NCBI GenBank assembly: GCA_002148405.1
Contig: MUGG01000118.1
Location: 1 to 64,000 of the forward strand
Reading direction: 5' to 3'
Origin: Alkalinema sp. CACIAM 70d
GTDB taxonomy: Bacteria > Cyanobacteriota > Cyanobacteriia > Leptolyngbyales > Leptolyngbyaceae
Length of the DNA: 64,000 nt
Part shown: positions 35,495-45,584 of the stretch, piece after piece
How the letters are laid out: every line of letters starts with the position of its first letter
Numbering within the stretch: position 1 is the stretch's first letter
The notes under the pieces: model-generated
What the model was told of the DNA's origin: nothing
The model's input: only the letters and a program-made list of their open reading frames with translations
Database searches by the model: none
Made by a program: the position numbers and the translations under genes

Positions 35495-36835
35495 CTAGCC
35501 TCGAGGTGGACGACGACGCTGCAAAAACTCAGGAATATCTAATCCCCCAGGTGTTGGTGGTGCGGGCTTGGTGGTGCGGGGTTCCGGTAAGGGCAATCCG
35601 CCAGCATTGGTTTCCGGTTTGGGAACCGATCGCTTGGGTGTTGTCGTAGGCCGGGTGGCTGCTTGTGCCTGCGGTTCCCCAGAAAATCCCGTAGCAATCA
35701 CCGTGATCCGCACTTCGCCCTGCATCCGCTCGTCAATTACAGCACCAAAGATGATGTTGGCATTGGGATCAACCACTTCATAAATGATCTCAGCCGCTGC
35801 GTTCACTTCATGCAGGGTGAGATCATGGCCTCCAGTGATGTTGAAGACGACGCCCCGCGCCCCGTCGATCGAGGCTTCCAGCAACGGCGAAGAGATTGCA
35901 GCCATCGCGGCTTCCCGTGCCCGTGATTTACCCGACCCAATGCCGATCCCCATGAGCGCTGATCCCGCATCGGCCATCACAGCCCGCACATCGGCAAAAT
36001 CTACATTGACTAAGCCCGGAATGGTAATGATATCGGAAATCCCTTGCACCCCTTGGCGTAGCACATCATCGGCTGTCCGGAACGCTTCTTGCACAGGGGT
36101 TGATTCCGAGATTACCGATAGTAGCTTGTCATTGGGAATAATGATCAGGGTATCCACTCGCCCTTGCAGTGCCGCGAGTCCCTCTTCCGCTTGATTGGTA
36201 CGCCGCCGCCCTTCAAAGGTAAACGGACGGGTGACGACTCCAACGGTCAGTGCCCCAATTTCTTTGGCGACTTCGGCCACGATCGGTGCTGCTCCGGTGC
36301 CTGTGCCACCGCCCATGCCCGCTGTAATAAAGACAAGGTCAGAACCTTCCAGGGCAGCGGCAATTTCATCCCGAGACTCTTCTGCGGCCTTCTGACCGAT
36401 CGCGGGATTACCGCCAGCCCCTAACCCTCGAGTAAGTTTTTGACCTATTTGCAGTCGCTTTTGGGCAGAAGACTGGGTCAACGCTTGAGCATCGGTATTA
36501 ATTGACCAAAATTCAACCCCAGTCACTTCACTGGCGATCATTCGATTGACAGCATTGCCGCCACTTCCGCCAACGCCAATTACTTTAATTCTGGCAATAC
36601 TGCTGGGCACGATGTCACCACTCCTTAATTCCTCTCCGGGCACCACGTTGACATTTCCCCCTGAATTACTGGATGAACTGATACTGCGGAGAGAGTTGGA
36701 GCTATCCCCTACCGACGCAAACTTCGAGACTCCGTCCTCATGGGAGTCTATATCCTCATGGGAACGAATCTGATCTGGCTCAAGCGACGTGTTGAGGATC
36801 AGCGGAGTGGAATTTGACTCATTGTTAAGCGTCAT
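35495..36835 (-). CDS. ftsZ: Cell division protein FtsZ
   Basis: Tubulin-like GTPase that forms the division ring. [15 protein letters not shown] and the signature [14 protein letters not shown] bind [14 protein letters not shown] holds the T7 loop region. The C-terminal peptide [11 protein letters not shown] is the site for partner proteins such as SepF/ZipN. The 446-residue protein has a Ser/Asn-rich N-terminal extension of about 75 residues, common in cyanobacteria. It follows ftsQ by 183 bases and has its own terminator. Confidence 0.97.
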   Translation of the reverse strand: MTLNNESNSTPLILNTSLEPDQIRSHEDIDSHEDGVSKFASVGDSSNSLRSISSSSNSGGNVNVVPGEELRSGDIVPSSIARIKVIGVGGSGGNAVNRMIASEVTGVEFWSINTDAQALTQSSAQKRLQIGQKLTRGLGAGGNPAIGQKAAEESRDEIAAALEGSDLVFITAGMGGGTGTGAAPIVAEVAKEIGALTVGVVTRPFTFEGRRRTNQAEEGLAALQGRVDTLIIIPNDKLLSVISESTPVQEAFRTADDVLRQGVQGISDIITIPGLVNVDFADVRAVMADAGSALMGIGIGSGKSRAREAAMAAISSPLLEASIDGARGVVFNITGGHDLTLHEVNAAAEIIYEVVDPNANIIFGAVIDERMQGEVRITVIATGFSGEPQAQAATRPTTTPKRSVPKPETNAGGLPLPEPRTTKPAPPTPGGLDIPEFLQRRRPPRG

Positions 36836-37018
36836 TGGAACTACGGGCGGAACTTATAAACAATTTTTTGACTCCAGGTAGCACCGCATCACCAGGGGGT
36901 AACTGGCTAACCGGAACACCAATTCTACTAAATCTTCAACAGCAAAACCGTCGATTTGCCATCAAGTTCGGTTTAATTGTGCCATGAGATTACGGGAAAT
37001 TCTGCCACAGTTCGATCG

Positions 37019-37984
37019 CTATGGGGTACTAATTTTTGCGGAGTTTTTTGCACCCCGCAGTTTTAGGATAGGTGCGTTCGGGTTCCTTAAATCGAGATAT
37101 TCCATGGAACTAGCGGTTTTGTTGCGGGGGAGATCTCGCATACGATCGAGCACTCGAATTTGGTTGGCGAACTGATTCCCGTAGGCTCCGAGGTGCACAA
37201 CGCCAATTTCAGTTGTTAGGATTAAATTCCCAGGATTTTGCCAATCAATAGCCTGCACGTTGACAGGACTGCGGCTGATTATGGGATAGAAGCGATCCCA
37301 GTGAGGGCGGTACGTATCAGGATTACCAATGACTTTGAGGGGCGGTAATTGGAGATTCTGTTCAACCGCTGCATAGCTTTCCAATGGGATCCAGCGCCCA
37401 CTTTCATCCAGTAAGCCAGAGGGTTTGCTGTTTCCCGCTTCCTTTGGGGAAGATTCTGAGGTATTGCTAGGGCTGGAAGAACGCGCTTCGTTAGCCGTGG
37501 ATACAGAACTTGCAGGGGCAGGATTGGTTGCTTCCTCGCCATTGCTGCGATTGGCTGGATTGGTTTTTCCTTGAGAGGACAGGCTTAACCAAGCTTGGGC
37601 CACGGGCTTGCGTTCACGGATGCGCACTGTCAAGCCAGGCGGAAATAGATGGCGTTCCACACTGACTTCAGCAATGGGTGCTTTGTCCTTCAACGTTTCT
37701 GCAATTTTGGCAGGCTGTACCTTGCTGAGGGACTCAGGGTAGTTGATGGGCAAGAGGGAACGTACTGTTTTGGCCGCTAGGAACTGATTGCCTTCAATCT
37801 TGACTTGAGCTGCATTCCGGATAACCCAATTAGGCTGAGTCACGGCCCAAACCAAGGTTCCAGCTATCCCCAAAACCACCAGCGATCGCCAAGACAGTTT
37901 AAGGATGCGGTTACGCCGTTGTCGCCGCAGTTGTTGCCGTCGTTGAGAAAGTTCATGCCGAGAAACAGGAGCAATGCCAGCCAT
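37019..37984 (-). CDS. ftsQ: Cell division protein FtsQ/DivIB
   Basis: Membrane-anchored divisome protein. A basic N-terminus (RRQQLRRQRRNRILKL) is followed by one membrane helix (about 31-50). The POTRA domain follows, with VKIEGNQFLAAKTVRSLLPI and VSVERHLFPPGLTVRIRERKPVAQAW, then the FtsQ beta domain. A Ser/Asn/Ala-rich insert (about 140-185) makes it longer than enterobacterial FtsQ. The ftsQ-ftsZ order is usual in cyanobacteria. Confidence 0.92.
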   Translation of the reverse strand: MAGIAPVSRHELSQRRQQLRRQRRNRILKLSWRSLVVLGIAGTLVWAVTQPNWVIRNAAQVKIEGNQFLAAKTVRSLLPINYPESLSKVQPAKIAETLKDKAPIAEVSVERHLFPPGLTVRIRERKPVAQAWLSLSSQGKTNPANRSNGEEATNPAPASSVSTANEARSSSPSNTSESSPKEAGNSKPSGLLDESGRWIPLESYAAVEQNLQLPPLKVIGNPDTYRPHWDRFYPIISRSPVNVQAIDWQNPGNLILTTEIGVVHLGAYGNQFANQIRVLDRMRDLPRNKTASSMEYLDLRNPNAPILKLRGAKNSAKISTP

Positions 37985-38366
37985 GATGTATTGAGAAGGA
38001 GCATTAGCAAAACTGCGATTCGCACTGCGAATTAGGAGTCAGTAAACCCAGGAAGTACGATCGGGCTACCAGTAACCAGTTGCCAGGAAAAATTCGCCCC
38101 TATATTTAAGCATGGTCAGCCGAAATAGCACGGCTGAGATCATTTAGTTTTTTATGCAACTAATTATGCAACTAGTTTGCTATGCGACTAGTTTTTGTGC
38201 AGCAGGATATGTCAGCGCATAGGTCAAATCTCTCATTTCATTCGACCCCTGATGACTCCTGCATCCTGTATGCTTCTTTGTCCTGCTAACTGATTGTCCT
38301 GCTAACTGGCCTGTACTACTTGTCTTAACCTGTTTTAACCAGATGGTTTTCTAGCAAACTGACTTT
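37985..38366. other. Intergenic region upstream of ftsQ
   Basis: About 380 bases between ftsQ and the NarL-type regulator gene, both on the minus strand. It has a 16-bp tandem duplication, TTGTCCTGCTAACTGA/TTGTCCTGCTAACTGG (38278-38309), related words TATGCAACTA/TATGCAACTAG/TATGCGACTAG near 38152-38192, and a small ATTCGC-ACT-GCGAAT hairpin (38018-38032). The ftsQ promoter must be here. Confidence 0.6.
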
Positions 38367-39056
38367 CTAGCAGACGATGCCAGAGCGTAAAGCTCGAACA
38401 GCTGCTTGCGTGCGATCGTCAGCGCATAATTTATTCAAAATATTACGGACGTGGGTTTTGACCGTACCGACGGTGATGAAGAGCTTATCGGCGATCGCGG
38501 CATTACTGTAACCATCCACAATCAGTTGTAGGACTTCTAGCTCCCGTTCTGTCAGGGGGTAGGACTCTGTGGGCTCAGTCGGAGTGGGTAAATGTGTTGA
38601 ATTTACCGTCGAAACGCTAGTTTGCTGGGACTGACGCAGGACAATCCGAGCTATCGCTGGATCAATCCAAGAATTCCCTTCGTGGGTGACCCGCAACGCT
38701 TCGACCAACTGATCAAGGCTGACATCCTTCATACAGTAGGAGTCGGCACCCGCCGCAAAAGCTGCCATGACCACATCTTCTGTATCTTGAAGGGTCAAGA
38801 TCAAAATCTTCGTGGGTGAAGTCTCAGAGACTTGAGCTTGCTTAAACCGTTTGGTTAACTCTATGCCATCCATATCGGGGAGGCCGATATCCACGATCGC
38901 CACATCGGGCTTAGCAATGGTGAGCAACCGCAGTCCATCTGCTGCATTGGAGGCTTCGCCAATCACCCGAAAACCCGATCGTTGTTGGAGCGCAGTCCGC
39001 ATTCCAACACGAGTTAAATCGTGGTCTTCTATCAGCGCAATTCGAATGTCGTTCAT
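38367..39056 (-). CDS. NarL/LuxR-family response regulator
   Basis: Two-component DNA-binding regulator, 229 residues. In the receiver domain E10/D11 (LIEDHD), the phospho-acceptor D56 (IVDIGLPDMDG) and the lysine in CMKDVSLDQL are present. The C-terminal HTH_LuxR domain has LTERELEVLQLI and GTVKTHVRNILNKL. I start at MNDIRIAL (39056), with GGAAG nine bases upstream; a start at 39098 would add 14 residues before the conserved beta strand. It is divergent from a hybrid histidine kinase across 730 bases, a possible partner. Confidence 0.93.
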   Translation of the reverse strand: MNDIRIALIEDHDLTRVGMRTALQQRSGFRVIGEASNAADGLRLLTIAKPDVAIVDIGLPDMDGIELTKRFKQAQVSETSPTKILILTLQDTEDVVMAAFAAGADSYCMKDVSLDQLVEALRVTHEGNSWIDPAIARIVLRQSQQTSVSTVNSTHLPTPTEPTESYPLTERELEVLQLIVDGYSNAAIADKLFITVGTVKTHVRNILNKLCADDRTQAAVRALRSGIVC

Positions 39057-39788
39057 TAGAGTTAACTTCCACCCATTTGCATAAGGATACTTACCCAAAG
39101 ACTGCCCTGAATTCTGCCATCTGCATCACTGTGATAGCCCGCCACTTCAAAAGTTTAAATATGGCCTAGTTCTGAAGCTTCGATTACGCAGACAAGTTTG
39201 ACATTCTGGTTCTTGACAGTGGTTCTTGACATTAGTGGTTAAGTACTTATCGGTACTCAATTGTAGCCGTTCATTCTCGCCTACTACACCCTCCTGGGTG
39301 AAGGAATTGAGAGTAAACTTCACAAGTCTGCTAGAGATTAACCGAAAGAGAGGCTGAATGAGTGATTTATGGCAGAATTGTTGCCGTTAAGTCAACCCAT
39401 GCTGAATCTCGGACGATCGCTCTCATCAAAATTCAGGCCAATTAAACCCAGTGATCATCTGAAAGAGTCCTCTTCTCGAGACTTTCATACGTAGTGAGTC
39501 AACTCACATCTACCCCAGGGGATAAACCCGCCGAATTTGAGCCCGTTCTCAAGTTTTTTTTGGCAGGAGTCAGAATGATTGAAATAATGAAGAAGTAGGG
39601 AGACAGGGTGTTGATAGATCCCATTCGTTTATAGGCCCCCTGTGTGTTCATAGACCCTTTTATATAGACTGCATAGATCATATTGTTGAGAGGTCGCATT
39701 GTTGATCGATATGGGGGCAATGAACCGGGGCAAGAAACATAGGGATAGTAGACCAGTAGTAGCAGACGCAGTAGAGACGTGAGATGCC
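39057..39788. other. Long divergent intergenic region
   Basis: About 730 bases between the response regulator and the histidine kinase. It holds a 13-bp tandem duplication with TTGACA in each copy, TGGTTCTTGACAG/TGGTTCTTGACAT (39207-39232), and an A/T-rich block near 39651-39690. A 41-codon frame (39369-39494) has no good ribosome site and is not called. No terminator is evident. Confidence 0.5.
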
Positions 39789-41663
39789 ATGGATGGGAAT
39801 CTCAAGTTGCTGATGGTAGGGGCAAGTGCGGTTAATCGCATGGCAGTTTGTCAAGCTTGGCAATTGGCGGGGATGCGATCGCCGATCGTGGAAGTCGAGA
39901 GTCAAGCGATCGCAATCGCAACCTTAGAAAATGAGCCGTTCGATTGTTTAGTGATTGATGAACAATTAATTGATGGATCCGGCTCCTTGCTTTTAGACAT
40001 GATCCAACTTAGACGGATTGCCGTTGGGATCGTGATGCTGATACACGAAGCGAACCAAGAGACGGCCTGGAAACTTCTGGAACGGGGAGCCGGAGATTAC
40101 CTAGAGCAGTCTGAGATTACCCCCACAACCCTCTGTCATCGGGTCTGGAATGCGGTACGGCTGCACCGAATGGCGGGACATGTGCAAGGGATGCACCATC
40201 AAGTCCAAAAAATTTTGGCTGAAAATGAACGGTTAGCTCAGTCCGCCCAAGAAGCTGAGAAAATTCGCAATCGGGTGGTCTTGACCTTAGGCCGCAATCA
40301 GCAACAACTACGAACGCTTCAGCAGTTGACCGATCTGTTAAATCAACGGTTAACGAACTTGCCAGGGCTACTGCAAGCTATGATTGATGCTGTTTGTGAA
40401 GCTATTTCCGATACGCAATTCGGCTTAATTGTTCTGCAAAACGCCCAAACCCAGGATTTGGAACTCACTGCAACCGTTGGATTGCACCGGAGTGATTTTC
40501 TTCAAGAAACGTTTTCTCTCAAAAAAGGGCCTTTGAATCAAGTCTTTTTGACGGGGGAATCCCTACTACTGCGAACCCACAAGCGCGATCGTCGCATACC
40601 CGCGATCGAGGTTCAGAATCCCTTAGAGCACACGCCCGCCGCCCTGTGTACAGTGGCGATCGCCTCGGCCCAAGCGGGGCGATTAGGGGTGTTGGCCGTT
40701 GGCAACTGGGAAAATCCCCAAGCCTTTGACGATGACGATTTACGGTTGTTAATGGCCTTTGGCGAGCAAGCAGCGATCGCCCTGAATAACGCGCAGTTAA
40801 TCAACGCACTGGAAGAACGCGAAGAACGTCTGGCCCTGCAAAATAATTTGCTGTACGAACAAAATCAAGAACTAGAAAATCAGCGGCAACAGATTCAGAT
40901 GCAAAACTTGCGGCTTCTGGAAGCTGCGCAGATGAAGTCGCAGTTTCTAGCAACCATGTCCCACGAATTGCGAACCCCGATGAATGCGATTATTGGTTTC
41001 TCGCAACTCTTGATGCGGCAGCAGCAGCAACTTTCACCGCAGCAGACTGATATGGTCAGCCGCATTTTGAATAATGGTAAGCATTTACTAGCTCTAATTA
41101 ATGACATTCTAGATTTGTCACGGATTGAGGCGGGACGCTTGGAACTGAAGCCAGAAGGGTTCAATCTACTTGAGTTGCTCCAGTCCACGATCGAAGAACT
41201 GCGATCGCTGGCCGACCAGAAGCAATTAGAGCTGCAAGTGATTACTCGATTACTGGATCCTGTGGTTGTGAACGACATGGCTCGGGTGCGTCAGGTACTG
41301 GTCAATCTGCTATCTAATGCCATTAAGTTCACTGAAACTGGCGGCGTGGTGGTTGAAGTACAGGATTTGCAGATCGATCGACTGCAAATTACCGTTCGAG
41401 ACACGGGCATTGGCATTGCTGAAGAACATCTTCCTCATATCTTTGAAGAATTTCGGCAGATTGATCAAACGGCAACTCGTCGCCATGCTGGGACAGGGCT
41501 TGGCCTAGCGATTACCAAGTGGCTCGTGCGCATGATGGGGGGGCAAATCAGTGTAACCAGCCAATTGGGGCAAGGGTCTACCTTCGAGGTGGACATTCCT
41601 CGGGAAGTCGTGATTCGGCCTCCAGCGAAGTTACAACCGCTAATGCAAGGCACAGACTTCTAA
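39789..41663 (+). CDS. Hybrid sensor histidine kinase with degenerate receiver and GAF domain
   Basis: Sensor kinase of 624 residues. Order: N-terminal receiver-like domain (1-125), a coiled-coil stretch (135-190), GAF domain (190-335), coiled coil, HisKA with H392 in MSHELRTPMNAI, and HATPase with N box NLLSNAIKF, G1 DTGIGI and G2 GTGLGLAITKW. In the receiver the acidic pair is replaced by GAS and the conserved lysine by an EQSE segment, while the Asp in LVIDEQL remains, so phosphorylation is doubtful. The GAF lacks a bilin-type Cys-His. The stop codon lies in a 14-bp tandem duplication. Confidence 0.93.
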   Translation: MDGNLKLLMVGASAVNRMAVCQAWQLAGMRSPIVEVESQAIAIATLENEPFDCLVIDEQLIDGSGSLLLDMIQLRRIAVGIVMLIHEANQETAWKLLERGAGDYLEQSEITPTTLCHRVWNAVRLHRMAGHVQGMHHQVQKILAENERLAQSAQEAEKIRNRVVLTLGRNQQQLRTLQQLTDLLNQRLTNLPGLLQAMIDAVCEAISDTQFGLIVLQNAQTQDLELTATVGLHRSDFLQETFSLKKGPLNQVFLTGESLLLRTHKRDRRIPAIEVQNPLEHTPAALCTVAIASAQAGRLGVLAVGNWENPQAFDDDDLRLLMAFGEQAAIALNNAQLINALEEREERLALQNNLLYEQNQELENQRQQIQMQNLRLLEAAQMKSQFLATMSHELRTPMNAIIGFSQLLMRQQQQLSPQQTDMVSRILNNGKHLLALINDILDLSRIEAGRLELKPEGFNLLELLQSTIEELRSLADQKQLELQVITRLLDPVVVNDMARVRQVLVNLLSNAIKFTETGGVVVEVQDLQIDRLQITVRDTGIGIAEEHLPHIFEEFRQIDQTATRRHAGTGLGLAITKWLVRMMGGQISVTSQLGQGSTFEVDIPREVVIRPPAKLQPLMQGTDF

Positions 41664-41684
41664 CAACAAACTTCTTACAACAAA
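41657..41684. repeat. 14-bp tandem duplication over the kinase stop codon
   Basis: CTTCTAACAACAAA (41657-41670) and CTTCTTACAACAAA (41671-41684) are adjacent. The first contains the TAA stop (41661-41663). Only 37 bases separate the kinase from the convergent rsmH. Confidence 0.9.
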
Positions 41685-41700
41685 CCTATACCCGTTGGCG

Positions 41701-42669
41701 CTAGGAAATTCGTTCAGCAAGGCGAAGCTTCGCCGATCGCGATCGACTATTTGCCTGAATTTCTTCCTCGCTGGGCAAAATTGGTTTCTTTGTGATGACC
41801 TTCAGTAACTCCGATTCCCGCATCCGATGCTTGACAATGCGATCTTCCAAGCTGTGGAAACTAATAATAGCCAGCCTCCCACCGGGTTTGAGCCAGTTGG
41901 GGGCTTGGGCAATGAATGTTTCTAGTACCTCTAACTCCCGGTTGACTGCGATGCGTAAGGCTTGAAACACACGGGTCGCGGGATGAATCCGGCCATGGCG
42001 ATATTTCCCAGGAACGCATTGGGCAATGGTCTCCGCCAAGCCAGTGGTGGTCTCAAAGGGGCGACGATCGACAATTTGCCGCGCAATGCGTCGGGACAAC
42101 CGTTCTTCGCCGTAGGTGTAGAAAATATCGGCCAGTTCTTTTTCATCCCAGAAGTTAATGATTTCTGCTGCGGTTAATTCCTGCTGCTGATCCATCCGCA
42201 TATCCAAGGGGGCCGTGTGGCGGAAACTGAACCCCCGATCGGCGATGTCGAACTGGGCAGAACTGACGCCGAGATCCGCCAGAATGCCGTCGAATTTTAA
42301 TTCACCCGGATTAAATTCAGCAAAATTGGTCTGATGAAATGTGACTTGGTTTTTAAAGTCACCTAATGTTTCCTGGGCAGCCGCGATCGCCATGGCGTCC
42401 TGATCCAACGCCACCAGTTCCACCTGTGGAGCTGCTTCCAGAATCAACCGACTGTGACCACCGCCTCCCACCGTCGCATCCAAATAGCGCCCCCCCGATC
42501 TCACTTGCAGTCCGTCGATCACTTCCTGGTAGAGAACGGAGACATGGACAAATTCCGGGCGATCGGCTGTGCTACCGATCGCGGTGGGATCGATCTGGCT
42601 GCGATCGATCTCATTAGGCGTTTCTAGCGGCGATGCAGGCTGGGAAATATCTTGGGAGGGTTGGGTCAC
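41701..42669 (-). CDS. rsmH: 16S rRNA (cytosine1402-N4)-methyltransferase
   Basis: Methylates C1402 in the decoding centre of 16S r[16 protein letters not shown], the SAM loop [26 protein letters not shown] and [15 protein letters not shown] identify MraW/RsmH. The C-terminal [16 protein letters not shown] is also conserved. The N-terminus has about 40 extra Ser/Pro/Thr-rich residues. It is divergent from hemE across about 395 bases. Confidence 0.95.
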   Translation of the reverse strand: MTQPSQDISQPASPLETPNEIDRSQIDPTAIGSTADRPEFVHVSVLYQEVIDGLQVRSGGRYLDATVGGGGHSRLILEAAPQVELVALDQDAMAIAAAQETLGDFKNQVTFHQTNFAEFNPGELKFDGILADLGVSSAQFDIADRGFSFRHTAPLDMRMDQQQELTAAEIINFWDEKELADIFYTYGEERLSRRIARQIVDRRPFETTTGLAETIAQCVPGKYRHGRIHPATRVFQALRIAVNRELEVLETFIAQAPNWLKPGGRLAIISFHSLEDRIVKHRMRESELLKVITKKPILPSEEEIQANSRSRSAKLRLAERIS

Positions 42670-43064
42670 AGGTTCAGTGAGGGGTGCGATCGAGTGGGCA
42701 AGTTGATGCGCAAAAATGCTGTTCTATTGTCCTCAACTTTGGCGCGGACTGGGCAACTTTCTAGAAAAACCAACTGCGGGGGAATGGCCACTCACCCAGA
42801 ACCTCCCTTGCAGCCAAGAAATTGCAGCCGAAAATCGCAGTCAAGAATCAAAACGATCGTAAAAAATATTTTTTGCTCAGATAGTAAACTTCTGTAACAG
42901 TGATAGCGCTAAAACGTTAACGCTTTGCAAGATTTACCCGGAAAAATCAGTGACCTAGATTACAAAACCGTTACAAATCAACGGTTCCGAACAAAAGCGT
43001 TACATCCCGGTGATAGTCTAGCTTTTGTATTTATTGTGAAAACGCAAGATAGCAAGAGGCGGAA
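42670..43064. other. Divergent region between rsmH and hemE
   Basis: About 395 bases. Close to hemE is an inverted repeat, AACCGTT (42966-42972) and AACGGTT (42980-42986) with a 7-base spacer, in a stretch with three TTACA words (42960-43003). These resemble half-sites of the RpaB-bound HLR1 element, but the spacing does not fit. A CGTTAACG palindrome lies near 42916. No gene is evident. Confidence 0.45.
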
Positions 43065-44126
43065 ATGACCGGGGCAAACGATATTCCATACCTGTTACGC
43101 GCTGCGAAGGGAGAAGTGCTGGCTCGTCCGCCTGTTTGGATGATGCGTCAGGCAGGTCGGTACATGAAGGTTTATCGTGACCTGCGCGATAAATATCCGT
43201 CCTTCCGGGAGCGCTCTGAAAATCCCGACCTATCGATCGAGATTTCCCTGCAACCTTGGCGTGCCTTCCGTCCCGACGGCGTCATCATGTTCTCCGATAT
43301 TCTGACGCCATTACCGGGCATGGGGATCAACTTTGACATCATCGAAAGCCGGGGGCCGATTATCGATCCGCCTATCCGCACCATGGAACAGGTGAAGCAA
43401 CTGCGCCTGCTCAATCCGGAAGAATCGCTGCCCTTTGTCAAAACGGTGCTGCAATCCCTGCGCCAAGAAGTGGGTAACCAAGCAGCCGTTCTGGGCTTTG
43501 TTGGTGCACCGTGGACCTTAGCAGCCTACGCCGTGGAAGGCAAGAGCTCTAAAGACTACGCCGTGATCAAGCGCATGGCCTTCTGCGAGCCGGAAACCCT
43601 GCACGCACTGCTGTCCCTGTTGGCGGATTCGATCGCGGAATACGTTCGCTACCAAATCGACAGTGGGGCGCAACTGGTGCAAATGTTTGATTCCTGGGCC
43701 GGACACCTCAGCCCGATCGACTATGACACCTTCGCTTTGCCCTACCAACAACGGGTTTTCCAGCAAGTCAAGCAAACCCATCCCGACACCCCATTGGTGC
43801 TCTACATCAGTGGTAGCGCGGGTGTGTTGGAGCGCATGGGCCAATCTGGCTGCGACTTTGTCAGTGTGGACTGGACGGTGGACATGGCTGATGCCCGTCA
43901 GCGCCTAGGCCATAACCTGGGGGTACAGGGCAATGTTGACCCCGGTGTGTTGTTTGGTTCTAAGGAAATTATTCGCGATCGCATTTTAGACACTGTTCGC
44001 AAAGCCGGAAACCGGAAGCACATTCTGAACCTGGGGCATGGTATTCTACCCGGTACTCCAGAAGAAAATGCCGCCTTTTTCTTTGAAACTGCCAAACAAC
44101 TGGATCAGTTGATGGCAACTGCCTAA
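43065..44126 (+). CDS. hemE: Uroporphyrinogen decarboxylase
   Basis: Decarboxylates uroporphyrinogen III to coproporphyrinogen III, shared by heme, chlorophyll and bilin synthesis. [64 protein letters not shown] and [10 protein letters not shown] are diagnostic. The 353-residue length is normal. AGAGG lies before the ATG. A hairpin follows, before the epimerase gene, which may be in the same transcript. Confidence 0.97.
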   Translation: MTGANDIPYLLRAAKGEVLARPPVWMMRQAGRYMKVYRDLRDKYPSFRERSENPDLSIEISLQPWRAFRPDGVIMFSDILTPLPGMGINFDIIESRGPIIDPPIRTMEQVKQLRLLNPEESLPFVKTVLQSLRQEVGNQAAVLGFVGAPWTLAAYAVEGKSSKDYAVIKRMAFCEPETLHALLSLLADSIAEYVRYQIDSGAQLVQMFDSWAGHLSPIDYDTFALPYQQRVFQQVKQTHPDTPLVLYISGSAGVLERMGQSGCDFVSVDWTVDMADARQRLGHNLGVQGNVDPGVLFGSKEIIRDRILDTVRKAGNRKHILNLGHGILPGTPEENAAFFFETAKQLDQLMATA

Positions 44127-44134
44127 GGGGTATA

Positions 44135-44171
44135 GGGTACGGCGTGACCCTGTACTATCCATTCCGTACCC
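44135..44171 (+). promoter_or_regulatory. Intercistronic hairpin before the epimerase start
   Basis: GGGTACGG (44135-44142) pairs with CCGTACCC (44164-44171) over 8 bp with a 21-base loop. The structure ends 10 bases before the next ATG, which has no ribosome site, and begins eight bases after the hemE stop. It may attenuate or stabilise a joint transcript. It has no T-run. Confidence 0.4.
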
Positions 44172-44181
44172 ACCCACATCC

Positions 44182-45129
44182 ATGACCCATAAGCGTATTT
44201 TTGTGACTGGTGCCAGTGGCTGTATTGGTCACTATATGGTGGATCAGTTAATTCATCAGACGGAGCATGAGCTATTTTTGCTGGTCAGAAATCCTGACAA
44301 GCTTAAATTTGACTACAATGCTCGTCCTGGCATCAAGCTGCTGGTCGGGGATATTAAGGAGATCGATCGCTTTGCGGCACTCCTGCAAACGATCGATTGC
44401 GCTATCCTAGCCGCAACCTCGTGGGGTGGATTTGAAGAGGTCTATGACGTCAATGTCACCAAGACCCAGGAACTAATTAATCTACTGAATCCCGACCTTT
44501 GTCAGCAAATCATTTACTTTTCGACTGCTAGTATTCTCGATCAACAAAACCAGCCCTTACCTGAGGCGGGTAAATTTGGAACAGACTATATTCGATCGAA
44601 ATACCTCTGTCACCAAGAGTTGCAGCATTCTCCGTGGCAAGACAAGATTACGACGATCTACCCTACGCTAGTGTTTGGTGGGGACGATCGTTTTCCGAAG
44701 TCCCACCTATCTGCTGGGTTAAAGGATGTCGTCAAGTGGATTAAGCTGATTCGTTTTTTCCGGGCTGATGGCAGTTTCCACTTTATCCATGGTCGGGATA
44801 TTGCCCAGGTTGTTGGCCACTTGGTCGATCATCCACCTGCGTTGGGGGAAGGGCGCGATTTTGTGTTGGGGAACGATCGCTATTCCGTCGATCGAGTTAT
44901 TTCTGAAGTGTGTGCTTACTTAAAGATTCCCATTTACTTCCGCATTCCACTCTATACCTGGCTAGCGGATCTGATCATATTTCTGTTTCGGATTCAAATG
45001 GCTGATTGGGATCGTTTCTCTCTGCGCTATCGTCACTTTACCCATCAACAGGTTGTCAACCCTAAAACCTTTGGGTTGGTATCCTACTGTTCTACCCTAG
45101 GAGATGTTTTGCGCATTACTGGAATATAG
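44182..45129 (+). CDS. NAD-dependent epimerase/dehydratase family protein
   Basis: Extended short-chain dehydrogenase fold, 315 residues. IFVTGASGCIGHYMVDQL is the NAD(P) loop, DYIRSKYLCHQEL contains the YxxxK pair (Y-x-x-x-K within DYIRSKY as Y-I-R-S-K), and IYPTLVFGG follows. The C-terminus has a hydrophobic segment (YTWLADLIIFLFRI) that may touch the membrane. Substrate unknown; a nucleotide sugar or a lipid-linked group is possible. It lies 55 bases after hemE. Confidence 0.87.
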   Translation: MTHKRIFVTGASGCIGHYMVDQLIHQTEHELFLLVRNPDKLKFDYNARPGIKLLVGDIKEIDRFAALLQTIDCAILAATSWGGFEEVYDVNVTKTQELINLLNPDLCQQIIYFSTASILDQQNQPLPEAGKFGTDYIRSKYLCHQELQHSPWQDKITTIYPTLVFGGDDRFPKSHLSAGLKDVVKWIKLIRFFRADGSFHFIHGRDIAQVVGHLVDHPPALGEGRDFVLGNDRYSVDRVISEVCAYLKIPIYFRIPLYTWLADLIIFLFRIQMADWDRFSLRYRHFTHQQVVNPKTFGLVSYCSTLGDVLRITGI

Positions 45130-45223
45130 CGCTGGTAGGAATCTTCGCTAATCGCAACCTGTCTCTGATTTCAACTTCAACTTTGATTTCAAGATTTTCG
45201 TAGTCTAATTCATGGAAAGCAGA

Positions 45224-45257
45224 AAAAGGCATCTTCTAAAACTAGGAGATGCCTTTT
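45224..45257. terminator. Bidirectional terminator
   Basis: AAAAGGCATCT (45224-45234) and AGATGCCTTTT (45247-45257) form an 11-bp stem with a 12-base loop. A on one side and T on the other serve both strands. It separates the convergent epimerase gene and petL-like gene. Confidence 0.9.
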
Positions 45258-45296
45258 CCAATGAATTGACACAGGATTGCATTGCTGCAGGATTGC

Positions 45297-45392
45297 TTAG
45301 ATCAGTTTGATGCCACGGAAGACTTTGAACAGACTGATCGCAACTACAAATGCAGCTCCCAGGAGGGCAAAGTACAGCACTACGCTACCCAT
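45297..45392 (-). CDS. petL: PetL-like small membrane protein (cytochrome b6f subunit VI)
   Basis: A 31-codon gene. The peptide starts MGSVVLYFALLGAAF, forms one membrane helix and ends in FKVFRGIKLI. Cyanobacterial PetL proteins have the same size, a single helix and a basic end close to (R/K)xxKLI, so PetL is the best match; another small thylakoid subunit is possible. TGAGGA lies eight bases before the ATG, a good ribosome site. A bidirectional terminator follows 40 bases after the stop. Its own promoter must be in the 192 bases to aroB. Confidence 0.72.
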   Translation of the reverse strand: MGSVVLYFALLGAAFVVAISLFKVFRGIKLI

Positions 45393-45584
45393 ATTTTTAT
45401 TCCTCAGTATTCTCGCTTTTAGCAATATACACTGATTTGGAGAGTGGTTGAGACATTGCTGGAGGCAATCGGTGGAGTGCTACAAGAAACGGGGTAGAAC
45501 GAGAAACCTCTCCGATGAAAGAGATGGAGCATGGCAGAATAGATAGACTAAGTAATTTTTCGTCCTACCTCATTTTTTACGACT

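Noticed and set aside
39369..39494. 41-codon plus-strand frame before the histidine kinase
   Set aside because: No clear ribosome site and no recognisable features. It could be real, but the evidence is too weak.
42960..43003. HLR1 (RpaB-binding) element before hemE
   Set aside because: TTACA words are present, but the spacing between half-sites is not that of HLR1, and one half starts with A instead of G/T.
43815..43920. Inactive hemE or frame disruption near the C-terminal part
   Set aside because: The frame is intact to the end and all conserved segments are present in order.
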